The notes beneath the pieces are model-generated. The model worked only from the letters and a program-made list of their open reading frames with translations, ran no database searches and had not been told where the DNA came from. Made by a program: the position numbers and the translations under genes. From assembly GCA_958435545.1 (NCBI GenBank), contig CAUBGU010000044.1, forward strand, positions 1 through 13,296: DNA of 13,296 nt. Reading direction: 5' to 3'. This DNA is from an uncultured Collinsella sp. (GTDB lineage Bacteria > Actinomycetota > Coriobacteriia > Coriobacteriales > Coriobacteriaceae). This document shows, in pieces, positions 6,705-13,296 of this stretch (position 1 is its first letter; each line of letters begins with the position of its first letter).

Positions 6705-7649
6705 ATGCCCGCGCTCATTACGCATCATCTGTTTGGCGAGGAAAGCATCGACCGTCTTCCGCAGGGCGTTATTACGTCCGACGAGGAGCGCATCGCCTTT
6801 ATCCTGGGAAACCAAGGTCCCGACCCGTTTTTCTTCCACATGCTCACGCCGCGCATTTCCGACTGTATGTCGCTTGCTCAGGTCATGCACCGCTCGCGCA
6901 TGTCGCGCCAGTTCTCGTGCCTGCGCGACGGCGTGTCGCACCTACAGCCGCGCGATGCCAATCTGGGTCGCGCCTTTGCGCTGGGCCTGCTGTCGCACTA
7001 TGTGCTCGATCGCAATGCCCACCCCTTTGTCTACGAGCAGCAGTTTGGCATTGTTGAGTCCGACCCCGAGCTCGAGGCTTCGGGCAGTCAAGTTCACGCC
7101 GTGCTCGAAAGCGACCTGGACGTGCTGATGCTGCAGCTCAAACGTGACGGGGCCACGGTCGAGGATTATCCGCCGGCGGGCGAGATCGTCACCACCGACC
7201 GCATCAACCGTGTGGCCGGCGTGCTGATGAGCTACATCGCCGGGCGCGTGTACGGTATCGACATCCCGGCGGGGGAGTACGCCGGCGCCGTCTCGGACAT
7301 GCAGATGCTCTATCGCACCATTGAGCCGGCCGGCTCGGTAAAGACGCGCGCGATTGCCCTGCTCGAGGGCTTGGTGCATGACTACTCGCTGCTCGACGGC
7401 CTTGCTCATCGCGTGACGACGGAGCTGCCCGAGCGCACCGGTAACCTGGGCCACCTGACATGGAAGAACCCCTTTACCGATGAGGTCTCGACCGAGAGCT
7501 TCCCCGAGGTCTTTGAGCGCGCGCTGACCGATTACGAGCTCACCGTTGCCCGCTTTATCGAGACCGGTGACATGGATGCCGTGACCGGCCATATCAACTA
7601 TAGCGGTCGCGTACTCGACGCCGACGAGGAGTTCGACCGCGAGGAGTAG
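6705..7649 (+). CDS. Zinc-dependent phospholipase C-like protein
   Basis: The 314-residue product resembles the zinc-dependent phospholipase C domain (Zn_dep_PLPC type). It has an early HH pair (7-8), NQGPDPFFFH (36-45), LSHYVLDRNAHP (96-107) with His98, Asp102 and His106, and His131 followed by Glu135. These are the kinds of ligands that hold the zinc cluster in this family. There is no signal peptide or membrane helix, so unlike secreted clostridial phospholipases it appears cytoplasmic. A true phospholipase activity is therefore uncertain; the family is widespread in Firmicutes and Coriobacteria with no settled function. I chose ATG 6705 because GAAAGG lies six bases upstream; an in-frame GTG at 6675 has no such site. 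It sits between a two-component system and an MFS carrier, with 101 bases before the latter. Confidence 0.8.
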   Translation: MPALITHHLFGEESIDRLPQGVITSDEERIAFILGNQGPDPFFFHMLTPRISDCMSLAQVMHRSRMSRQFSCLRDGVSHLQPRDANLGRAFALGLLSHYVLDRNAHPFVYEQQFGIVESDPELEASGSQVHAVLESDLDVLMLQLKRDGATVEDYPPAGEIVTTDRINRVAGVLMSYIAGRVYGIDIPAGEYAGAVSDMQMLYRTIEPAGSVKTRAIALLEGLVHDYSLLDGLAHRVTTELPERTGNLGHLTWKNPFTDEVSTESFPEVFERALTDYELTVARFIETGDMDAVTGHINYSGRVLDADEEFDREE

Positions 7650-7697
7650 GACCCGCTCCTGCCCCTTTGCCGAATCCTTACCAGCGCTTCTGTGCAA

Positions 7698-7725
7698 TTG
7701 GGGTACGATGAACTAACTGTATATC
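7698..7725 (+). promoter_or_regulatory. Candidate promoter of the MFS transporter gene
   Basis: TTGGGG (7698-7703) and TATATC (7720-7725) are separated by 16 bases, with TG just before the -10. This would give a leader of roughly 20 bases containing the AAGGGG ribosome binding site. Confidence 0.4.
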
Positions 7726-7750
7726 GGGCGAATACGAAGGGGCCCTGTCC

Positions 7751-9010
7751 ATGAAATACACCAAGCTCGAGCGTAACTGGGTTATGTACGATGTGGGCAA
7801 TTCGGCCCTCGTGTTGCTCAATACCTCGGTGGTGCCCATCTACTTTAACGCCATCAATACTGGTGCTTCCTCGGCAGATCTGGTGGTCGCTTGGGGCAAC
7901 GCTCAGACGATCGCCTCGCTGGTCATTGCCATGCTCATGCCCATTCTGGGCGCGCTTGCCGATTACGCCGGCAACAAAATCAAGTTCTTCTTGGGCTTCT
8001 TCCTCACGGGCCTGGTTCTTTGCCTGGCGCAGGCTATCCCAATGTCCGCCATGGCATTTTTGACCGTGTACGTGCTGTGCACCATCGGCCTTAACTCTTC
8101 TATGACGTTCTACGACGCCATGCTGCCCGACATTACCACCGACGAGCGCATGGACGCCGTGTCCAGCTCGGGCTATGCCTGGGGCTACATCGGTTCCACC
8201 GTGCCGTTCGTCATCTGCCTGGCGCTCATCATGGGTGGCCCCGCTCTTGGCGTCCCTACCATGCTGGCAACGCGTCTGTCGTTTATCATCACTGGTGCCT
8301 GGTGGCTCGTCTTTACCCTGCCGCTCATTCGTACCTATAAGCAAAAGTACGGTCGCGAGCGCGGTCCCGAGGACACTATCGGCCACATCGTGGGCGGTGT
8401 GTTCTCCGAGGTCGGACACACCATGCGCGAGATCGCCCACAACAAGACCGTGCTGGTCTACATGATCGCGTTCTTCTTCTATATCGACGGTGTGCACACG
8501 GTCATTTCCATGGCAACCAGCTACGGATCGGCCTTGGGCATCGATTCGACCCAGTTGGTCCTGGCGCTGCTCGTTACGCAGTTCGTGGCCTTTCCGTCCG
8601 CCATCATCTACGGCAAGCTCGCCGGACGCGTGGGCACGCTCAACATGATCCTGGTGGCGGTCGCCGCCTACATTGGCATTGTGCTGTTCGCCGCGTTCTT
8701 CCTAAAGACCGCCTTTGAATTCTGGGTGCTTGCCATTATGGTCGGCCTGTTCCAGGGCGGCGTGCAGGCGCTTAGCCGTAGCTACTTTGGCCGCATTATC
8801 CCCAAGGAAAAGTCCAACGAGTACTACGGCTTCTTTGACATCTTCGGTCGCTATGCAAGCGTCATGGGCACTTTCCTAGTGTCGGTCGTCACCTCGCTGA
8901 CCGGCAACCCGTCGCTGGGCGTCCTTTCCATTGGTGTGCTGCTGATCGTTGGCTTTATGCTGCTGGTCCGCCTGTCCCGCATGACTCGGGCGGCAGAGCA
9001 TGCCGCATAG
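7751..9010 (+). CDS. MFS transporter, UMF1 / Atg22-like family
   Basis: The 419-residue protein has the length and helix pattern of a major facilitator carrier. Its N-terminus, ERNWVMYDVGNSA (7-19), and the segment FYDAMLPDITTDERMDAVSS (120-139) followed by GYAWGYIGS are hallmarks of the UMF1 group related to the yeast vacuolar effluxer Atg22. A loop 2 stretch (DYAGNKIKFF, 71-80) resembles MFS motif A. Atg22 exports amino acids from the vacuole; bacterial members are mostly uncharacterised, so efflux or uptake of an amino acid-like solute at the cytoplasmic membrane is the best guess. AAGGGG (7737-7742) lies eight bases before the ATG. It appears to be transcribed alone or with the upstream phospholipase-like gene. 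A strong terminator (9125-9160) follows after 114 bases. Confidence 0.88.
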   Translation: MKYTKLERNWVMYDVGNSALVLLNTSVVPIYFNAINTGASSADLVVAWGNAQTIASLVIAMLMPILGALADYAGNKIKFFLGFFLTGLVLCLAQAIPMSAMAFLTVYVLCTIGLNSSMTFYDAMLPDITTDERMDAVSSSGYAWGYIGSTVPFVICLALIMGGPALGVPTMLATRLSFIITGAWWLVFTLPLIRTYKQKYGRERGPEDTIGHIVGGVFSEVGHTMREIAHNKTVLVYMIAFFFYIDGVHTVISMATSYGSALGIDSTQLVLALLVTQFVAFPSAIIYGKLAGRVGTLNMILVAVAAYIGIVLFAAFFLKTAFEFWVLAIMVGLFQGGVQALSRSYFGRIIPKEKSNEYYGFFDIFGRYASVMGTFLVSVVTSLTGNPSLGVLSIGVLLIVGFMLLVRLSRMTRAAEHAA

Positions 9011-9066
9011 GAGCGAGCGGCTATTGTGCCTGTCCACGGTACTCTTTTGGGGTTATCCGCAATAAA

Positions 9067-9108
9067 CATTGCGACTTGCGAGCAATGATTTGCCCAAGTG
9101 GGTATGAT
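9067..9108 (+). promoter_or_regulatory. Inverted repeat and -10 upstream of the glycosyltransferase-kinase operon
   Basis: CATTGC (9067-9072) and GCAATG (9082-9087) form an inverted repeat around nine bases. The same stretch has two TTGCGA copies (9069-9074 and 9076-9081). Downstream is a good -10, TATGAT (9103-9108), without a standard -35 at 16-18 bases. A weak -35 plus a repeat in its place is typical of activator-dependent promoters. Transcription would then pass through the terminator hairpin at 9125-9155 before the start codon. Confidence 0.4.
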
Positions 9109-9124
9109 GGAATCAGCTAGGTCG

Positions 9125-9160
9125 CGGGGCGTCGCCTGTGTTTGGCGGCGCCCCGTTTTT
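9125..9160 (+). terminator. Strong intrinsic terminator just before the glycosyltransferase
   Basis: CGGGGCGTCGCC (9125-9136) pairs with GGCGGCGCCCCG (9144-9155), 12 pairs with one G-U, 7-base loop, then TTTTT. It most likely ends the MFS transporter transcript. It is only 20 bases upstream of the next start codon, so any promoter for the next operon must lie before it or within those 20 bases. Confidence 0.85.
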
Positions 9161-9180
9161 GTGTTGCAGGGAGGGAAGGC

Positions 9181-10368
9181 ATGAACGCCACGGTTGTGAT
9201 TCCAACATATTGGGCAGACGACGAGGCCCATGCAAACGCTCCCGGCGTCTATGACCACTCGACGAAGCTCAACGCCACCAATCCCGAGCTCGACCGCTGC
9301 CTGGCCTCGCTCGAGCAGGTGCGCGACATTCCGAGGATTATCCTTTTGGTGGTCTGCCCCATCTCGGCTACGGCTGATGTGTCGAAGCGCGTCCACGAAA
9401 TCGTCGACGCGCACCCTACGCTCAAGGTCACCGTGGTTACCAACAACCAGGCATCGCGTATCGCCGACCGTGTGGCGCAGATTGCTCCCAAGGGCTCGGG
9501 CGAGTGCGTGAGTCTGCGCGGATACGGCGCCATTCGCAATATGGGGCTTGCCTGCGCTGCGGTGCTCGGCCACGATGCCGTTGTCTTTTTGGATGACGAC
9601 GAGACCGTTATCGATGCCGACTTTATGAAGCGCGCGACCTATGCACTGGGCCAGCAGACGCGTCAAGGCCTGCCGATTTTGGTTAAGAGCGGTTACTTTT
9701 ACGATCGCGACGGATCGCCGTTGGCGCCCACAGACAAGGTGGGCATCTGCCATCGTTGGTGGACCAAACGCATCGAGTTTAATCGCTGGATGAAAAAGGC
9801 GCTCTCGGGCACCCGTATTTCGCGTTCAAACTACGTGTGCGGCGGCCTTGTGGCGCTTCATGCCCGCGCCTTTACCCGTGTGGCGTTTGACCCGTTTATC
9901 ACCCGAGGCGAGGACCTAGATTACCTCTTTAACATGCGCATGTTTGGCTACGACGTGTGGTTTGACAACGAGTGGGTTGTTCGTCACCTGCCGCCCGAGT
10001 CCGAGAAGCGCTCGCCGCGCTTTATGCAGGATGTGTACCGTTGGTACTACGAGCGTGCCAAGCTGACGTTTGCCGCGCACCAGCAGGAGCTCGTTCCCGT
10101 CACGGCCGCGTCGCTCATGCCCTATCCGGGCCCGTGGATTTCGCGCGAGCTCGACGACCGCGTGCGCAAAACCGCCATGGTCCGCAGCATGTTTACCCGC
10201 GAGCACGAGGGATACCTGCGCATTTGGCGTCACGGTATTGACGAGGCCAAGACCTACGCGCGCCAAAACGCCGCAAGCTACCTGCGTTTCCAGAGCTTCT
10301 GGCCCAAGATCATGGACGGGCTCTGGCACGACGCACAACTGACCAGCATCCTGGAGGGGACTGAATGA
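9181..10368 (+). CDS. GT-A fold (family 2-like) glycosyltransferase
   Basis: The 395-residue protein starts with the Rossmann-like TVVIPTYW, carries a metal/nucleotide-sugar binding DDD (138-140) in VVFLDDDETVID, and has RGEDLDY (242-248), where Glu-Asp is a likely catalytic base pair. It should transfer a sugar from a nucleotide-sugar donor. No membrane helix is evident, and a long helical C-terminal part of about 100 residues follows the catalytic core; this differs from the integral-membrane polysaccharide synthases of the family. The acceptor cannot be predicted. The ATG has GGGAGGG five bases upstream. Its TGA overlaps the ATG of the next kinase gene (ATGA), and the kinase ribosome binding site GGAGGGG lies inside this gene, so translation of the two is coupled. 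A glycosyltransferase coupled to a sensor kinase is unusual. Confidence 0.83.
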   Translation: MNATVVIPTYWADDEAHANAPGVYDHSTKLNATNPELDRCLASLEQVRDIPRIILLVVCPISATADVSKRVHEIVDAHPTLKVTVVTNNQASRIADRVAQIAPKGSGECVSLRGYGAIRNMGLACAAVLGHDAVVFLDDDETVIDADFMKRATYALGQQTRQGLPILVKSGYFYDRDGSPLAPTDKVGICHRWWTKRIEFNRWMKKALSGTRISRSNYVCGGLVALHARAFTRVAFDPFITRGEDLDYLFNMRMFGYDVWFDNEWVVRHLPPESEKRSPRFMQDVYRWYYERAKLTFAAHQQELVPVTAASLMPYPGPWISRELDDRVRKTAMVRSMFTREHEGYLRIWRHGIDEAKTYARQNAASYLRFQSFWPKIMDGLWHDAQLTSILEGTE

Positions 10369-11705
10369 TCGACCGCCGCGCCCAGCGCGATAATTCAATA
10401 TCAATCTTTCGCGTGATCGCCGTTGTCTGCGCCATTTGCGTGCTGGTGTACTTTATTTTTGCCCTGGCGACTGGAATCGAGCCGATCGCGACCGTGGTCG
10501 CCTGCGCACTGCTGTGCATCTTTCTGTGCATTTTTATCTATTTGACGCTCAATCCCGATTCGGTGCGTTCGCAGTACACCGAAGAGACGCTCTCGGTGGC
10601 CTCTGCCATGCTCGAGGACATCAAAGGCGGTCTGACGCAGGAGTCGGCGCGTCTGGTGTGCCAGCGCATTTTGCCCGAGACGCGTGCTATGACGGTTGCC
10701 ATCACCGACGAGAGCAACGTGCTGGCCTGCGCGGGCGAGTTTGAGGAAAAGCTGCTGCCCGATTCGCCCATCCACACACTTGCCACGCGCTACGTCATCG
10801 AGCACGGTATCGTCCAGTCGTTCAACCGTGTGGTGGACGTGGTGGGCTCGGATGGCTCGCACAACCATGTTCCTGCCGGTATCATCGCTCCTATCAAGGT
10901 GGGCGACCGCACCGTCGGCACGCTCAAGTTCTACTACAAGACCCCGCGTGCCGTCGACCGCACTCAGTACGCGCTTGCCTCGGGTTTTGCCGAGATCCTG
11001 TCCACGCAGCTCGCCATCCACGAGCTCGAGGTGCAAAAGGAGCTCACGGCCCGTGCCGAGGTGCGTGCCCTGCAGGCGCAGATCAACCCGCATTTTCTGT
11101 TCAACACGCTCAACACCATCGCGTCGTTTACGCGTACCGATCCGCTGCGCGCCCGCGAGCTGCTGCGCGAGTTCTCCTCGTTCTATCGCGCCACGCTCGA
11201 CAATTCGGGCTCGCTCATTCCCGTGTCGCGCGAGGTCGCGCAGACCAAGCGCTACCTGACGTTTGAGAAGGCGCGCTTTGGCGAGGATCGCGTGCTGGCG
11301 ACCTTCGACGTGTCCGAGGACGTCGAGGACACGCTGGTGCCGGCATTTGTAATCCAGCCAATCGTCGAGAATGCCGTGCGCCATGGTATGGGCGACGATG
11401 CACTGATGATCGACGTGTCGGTCCACAGGGATGGCGAAGATGCGATTTTGATTGTGGTCGCCGATAACGGCGTGGGCATGGACGAAGGCACCGCTGCCAG
11501 ACTGTTTGACGAACGCTCCGCCCGTCCCGACGCCAGCTCCCCGCAGGGCGGCGGCGCCGGTGTGGCCATGCACAATATTTCGGAGCGCATCCATCGCTTT
11601 TATGGGCCGCACTCCTATACGCGTGTCGAATCGGCGCCGGGCAAGGGCACCAAAGTGCTCCTTCATCTTGATTTGTCAGAGAGCATCTTTGACATTCAAG
11701 AGTAA
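10365..11705 (+). CDS. LytS-type sensor histidine kinase, system 2
   Basis: The 446-residue protein repeats the design of system 1: two membrane helices (about 15-36 and 41-62), a GAF-like region (about 75-218), NPHFLFNT with phospho-acceptor His243, N-box IVENAVRH (Asn336), ADNGVGM (366-372) and a Gly-rich GGGAGVAMHN (395-404). All catalytic motifs are intact. It shares long matching stretches with the first kinase, such as ASGFA followed by STQLA, and LTAR with RALQ before the histidine motif, so the two arose by duplication. The short external loop between helices (about five residues) suggests that the signal is sensed in the membrane or by the cytoplasmic GAF-like domain, not outside. 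It is translationally coupled to the glycosyltransferase and is followed by its regulator 72 bases later. Confidence 0.92.
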   Translation: MIDRRAQRDNSISIFRVIAVVCAICVLVYFIFALATGIEPIATVVACALLCIFLCIFIYLTLNPDSVRSQYTEETLSVASAMLEDIKGGLTQESARLVCQRILPETRAMTVAITDESNVLACAGEFEEKLLPDSPIHTLATRYVIEHGIVQSFNRVVDVVGSDGSHNHVPAGIIAPIKVGDRTVGTLKFYYKTPRAVDRTQYALASGFAEILSTQLAIHELEVQKELTARAEVRALQAQINPHFLFNTLNTIASFTRTDPLRARELLREFSSFYRATLDNSGSLIPVSREVAQTKRYLTFEKARFGEDRVLATFDVSEDVEDTLVPAFVIQPIVENAVRHGMGDDALMIDVSVHRDGEDAILIVVADNGVGMDEGTAARLFDERSARPDASSPQGGGAGVAMHNISERIHRFYGPHSYTRVESAPGKGTKVLLHLDLSESIFDIQE

Positions 11706-11714
11706 AATAAAGGG

Positions 11715-11752
11715 CTACGGGCTCAACGTCATGCGACGGATGCCCGGCGTAG
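11715..11752 (+). other. Structured spacer between kinase 2 and regulator 2
   Basis: CTACG (11715-11719) pairs with CGTAG (11748-11752); within lie GGC/GCC and CGTC-ATGC-GACG (11727-11738). No T-run follows. It may tune the amount of regulator relative to kinase; pairing is seen, function is inferred. Confidence 0.35.
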
Positions 11753-11777
11753 TTAGTTGACGAAAGGTTTTATCCCT

Positions 11778-12494
11778 ATGCTGCGTGCGATGATTGTGGA
11801 TGATGAGGCCCCGGCCCGTTCGGAACTTCGCTTCTTGCTCGAGCAGACGGGCAAGATCGGCACGATCACAGAAGCGTCGAGCGTTCGCTCCGCTATCGAG
11901 ATGCTTATGGAGAGCCGCGTCGATGTTGTGTTCCTCGATATCTCGATGCCTGGCGCTTCGGGTCTGCAGCTTGCCGAGGCACTGCATAAGCTCAAGAATC
12001 CGCCGGCGATCGTATTCGTAACCGCGTACAGTGATCATGCGGTCGAGGCGTTTGATGTGGATGCCGTCGACTATCTGATGAAGCCGGTCGAGGAGGCTCG
12101 CCTGGATCGAGCGATCGATAAGGTTATGCAACGCGCCAAGCCTGTCACGGACAGCAAGGTGACCATCGAGCGCATCCCGGTGGAAAAGGGCGGCCGCAAG
12201 GTCCTCATCCCCGTGGACGACATTCGCTTTATTATGGCCAAGGACGATTACTCCTGTATTTATACGGTCGATGACCGCTTTTTGTCCACGACCTCGCTGG
12301 CACAGTTCGAGGCCAAGCTCTGCGACTTTGGCTTCTTCCGCGTTCACCGCCGCTATATCGTCAACTTGGCGTGTGTCACCGACGTCGAGACGGTTCCCTC
12401 GGGCGCTATCCAGCTGGGCATTACGGGCGTCGACGAACGCGTACCGGTTTCGCGCCGTCGCGTCGTGCCGCTCAAAAAGGCCCTGAGCCTCTAG
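11778..12494 (+). CDS. LytTR-family response regulator, system 2
   Basis: The 238-residue protein has an intact receiver domain: acidic Asp8/Asp9, phospho-acceptor Asp54 in FLDISMPG, Thr82 in FVTAY and Lys102 in LMKP. A LytTR DNA-binding domain follows (about 128-236) with FFRVHRRYIVN (186-196). I chose ATG 11778, 10 bases after GAAAGG (11762-11767); an in-frame TTG at 11757 lies before that site. It is paralogous to the regulator at 5878-6612, sharing the DAVDY...KPVE segment and the C-terminal VPVSRRR. The recognition segments of the two LytTR domains are similar, so cross-regulation between the two systems is possible. It closes the glycosyltransferase-kinase-regulator operon; a long terminator hairpin follows after seven bases. 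Confidence 0.93.
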   Translation: MLRAMIVDDEAPARSELRFLLEQTGKIGTITEASSVRSAIEMLMESRVDVVFLDISMPGASGLQLAEALHKLKNPPAIVFVTAYSDHAVEAFDVDAVDYLMKPVEEARLDRAIDKVMQRAKPVTDSKVTIERIPVEKGGRKVLIPVDDIRFIMAKDDYSCIYTVDDRFLSTTSLAQFEAKLCDFGFFRVHRRYIVNLACVTDVETVPSGAIQLGITGVDERVPVSRRRVVPLKKALSL

Positions 12495-12501
12495 TACACC
12501 G

Positions 12502-12551
12502 GCCCCGCAGCCCTGTAGACCAAAATCGTCTGCGGAGCCGTGGGGCTTTTT
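12502..12551 (+). terminator. Long-stem terminator after regulator 2
   Basis: Positions 12502-12520 pair with 12528-12546 over 19 positions, with two mismatches and several G-U pairs, around a CAAAATC loop. TTTTT follows. It is a strong terminator for the second two-component operon and lies 37 bases before the next start codon. Confidence 0.85.
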
Positions 12552-12588
12552 GCATGAATGCACCAAATCTTTTCGCGGAAGGGATCCC

Positions 12589-13056
12589 ATGAACAGTGCA
12601 AGCGCCAAGCGTATCGACATTATCTCGGACACCCACGGCTATCTTTCGCCTGCGCTCTTGGACGAGCTTAAGGGTGCGGATCTGATTATCCACGCCGGTG
12701 ACCTTACGTCGGAGATGGATTACGAGCATCTGCGCACCATCGCCCCCGTGCGAGCGGTGCTGGGTAATAACGACTACTACCGCGACTACGGTCCCGATGT
12801 GGACCGCTTGGCGCTCTTTACCTACGAAGGCCTCAAGTTCGCCGTAGCCCACTACCGTGAAGACCTCCCGGTGGGATCCGTGGACGTAGCTATCAACGGT
12901 CACACCCACGTAACCAAAGAAGCCCAAGTGGGTCGCTGCCTGGTCCTCAACCCAGGCAGTGCCAGCTATCCAAGAGGCACCCGAGGCCCCACCATGGCCA
13001 GAATGCTCGTCAAGGACGGCAAGATTCTGAGCATCAAATTTATTGACCTAGAGTAG
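12589..13056 (+). CDS. YfcE/MJ0936-type metallophosphoesterase
   Basis: This compact 155-residue cytoplasmic protein is a single calcineurin-like phosphoesterase domain. All metal-binding motifs are present: SDTHG (Asp14, His16), HAGDL (Asp38), GNND (Asn60), AHYRE (His88) and NGHTH (His105, His107), followed by the family motif NPGSASYPR. Members hydrolyse phosphodiesters such as bis-pNPP in vitro; the natural substrate is unknown, and in many bacteria the gene lies near rdgB-type or rph genes, which are not in this window. ATG 12589 is supported by GGAAGGG five bases upstream; an in-frame TTG at 12550 lies in the terminator T-run. There is no room for a promoter between the upstream terminator and the start, so it relies on readthrough or on a promoter inside the regulator gene. 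Confidence 0.9.
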   Translation: MNSASAKRIDIISDTHGYLSPALLDELKGADLIIHAGDLTSEMDYEHLRTIAPVRAVLGNNDYYRDYGPDVDRLALFTYEGLKFAVAHYREDLPVGSVDVAINGHTHVTKEAQVGRCLVLNPGSASYPRGTRGPTMARMLVKDGKILSIKFIDLE

Positions 13057-13063
13057 GTGCAAC

Positions 13064-13098
13064 AAAAACGGGGGATGCACAGCGCGTCCCCCGTTTTT
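13064..13098. terminator. Terminator of the metallophosphoesterase gene, possibly bidirectional
   Basis: AAAAACGGGGGA (13064-13075) pairs perfectly with TCCCCCGTTTTT (13087-13098) around 11 bases. The A-run on the left and T-run on the right allow termination in both directions. It begins eight bases after the stop codon. Confidence 0.9.
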
Positions 13099-13273
13099 CT
13101 TTCAGCAAAAGGTAGAGCTTCAGCAACAACCTTAGACAACCCCGCCGAGGAGAACGGGGACCTCGAGCCGCGGAAGCGGCGAGGAACAACAACAGCTTGA
13201 AGCAAGTGACGGCAGGGAGGGTCTCCGGGGCCGGCTGGCGCGGGTTAAGTTTGTCGCGAGTTCCGCACGCAAA
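13099..13273 (+). other. Gene-poor structured region, candidate leader or small RNA
   Basis: No gene with a supported start is visible. Several pairings can form on the + strand: CCTC-(GA)-GCCGC with GGAA tetraloop and GCGGC-GAGG (13161-13184), CCCCG/CGGGG (13140-13144/13155-13159), an alternative CGAGG/CCTCG (13146-13150/13161-13165), and a long-range GCTTCA/TGAAGC (13117-13122/13198-13203) that would enclose them. Because it lies between a terminator and another hairpin, a leader or small RNA is possible. It does not match any riboswitch or T-box signature I know. Confidence 0.3.
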
Positions 13274-13296
13274 GGAAAGCACTTAATGTGCTTTCC
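13274..13296 (+). other. Perfect hairpin at the window edge (terminator or start-site hairpin)
   Basis: GGAAAGCAC (13274-13282) pairs with GTGCTTTCC (13288-13296) around TTAAT. AAA precedes it, so a TTT after the window edge would make it a standard terminator, perhaps bidirectional. Alternatively AAAGGA (13271-13276) is a ribosome binding site for ATG 13286-13288, sequestered in the stem. The window ends exactly at the last paired base, so the choice cannot be made here. Confidence 0.5.

Noticed and set aside
10401..11666. A 421-residue minus-strand open frame opposite kinase 2
   Set aside because: It has no recognisable domain, is Arg/His/Gly-rich, and lies wholly within a complete kinase gene.
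12966..13282. Two small minus-strand open frames across the end of the window
   Set aside because: They cross a perfect terminator, overlap the phosphoesterase gene, and have low-complexity Leu/Arg-rich sequence with no family resemblance.
13099..13296. T-box leader, tmRNA, SRP RNA or RNase P RNA
   Set aside because: None of the hallmark sequences (for example the AGGGTGG-ACCGCG T-box core) is present.
1..13296. tRNA genes, CRISPR arrays, insertion sequences or prophage
   Set aside because: The intergenic gaps show no cloverleaf or TTCGA arm, no regularly spaced repeats, and no transposase, integrase or terminal inverted repeats.

Overview
The window looks like chromosomal DNA from a high-GC actinobacterium, most likely a gut Coriobacteriia such as Collinsella. 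This is an inference from protein style: GC-rich genes with strong AAGGAGG-type ribosome binding sites, short spacers, LytS-type kinases with two membrane segments, and an Atg22-like MFS carrier. No rRNA, tRNA, CRISPR array, insertion sequence or phage gene is visible. Every gene appears intact.

Layout from left to right: (1) a + strand terminator from a gene outside the window, converging on a minus-strand membrane-anchored C39-like cysteine peptidase (81-1115); (2) a 359-base divergent intergenic region; (3) a two-gene + strand operon of an APC-family permease (1475-2926) and a metal-dependent amidohydrolase (3058-4335), separated by 131 bases rich in potential RNA structure and closed by a terminator (4394-4420); (4) a first LytS/LytTR two-component system (4454-6612); (5) a zinc-dependent phospholipase C-like protein (6705-7649) and an Atg22/UMF1-type MFS transporter (7751-9010); (6) a glycosyltransferase (9181-10368) overlapping by four bases a second LytS-type kinase (10365-11705), followed by its LytTR regulator (11778-12494); (7) a YfcE/MJ0936-type metallophosphoesterase (12589-13056) with its terminator; (8) about 200 bases of gene-poor, structured sequence ending in a hairpin cut by the window edge.

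How the parts may work together: the permease and amidohydrolase look like an uptake-and-hydrolysis pair for a small nitrogen-containing compound, possibly a dipeptide-like one. Both show strong C-ending codon bias, which suggests high expression. Two paralogous sensor/regulator systems follow. The second is translationally coupled to a glycosyltransferase, which suggests control of a surface or soluble glycan. The most interesting regulatory signal is an ATTGC...GCAAT inverted repeat upstream of both two-component operons. In addition, an intrinsic terminator lies between the best upstream promoter signal, or the upstream gene, and the start codon at three places (before 4454, 9181 and 12589). 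I see no clearly new multi-gene defence or mobile system; what is new here is mostly regulatory.
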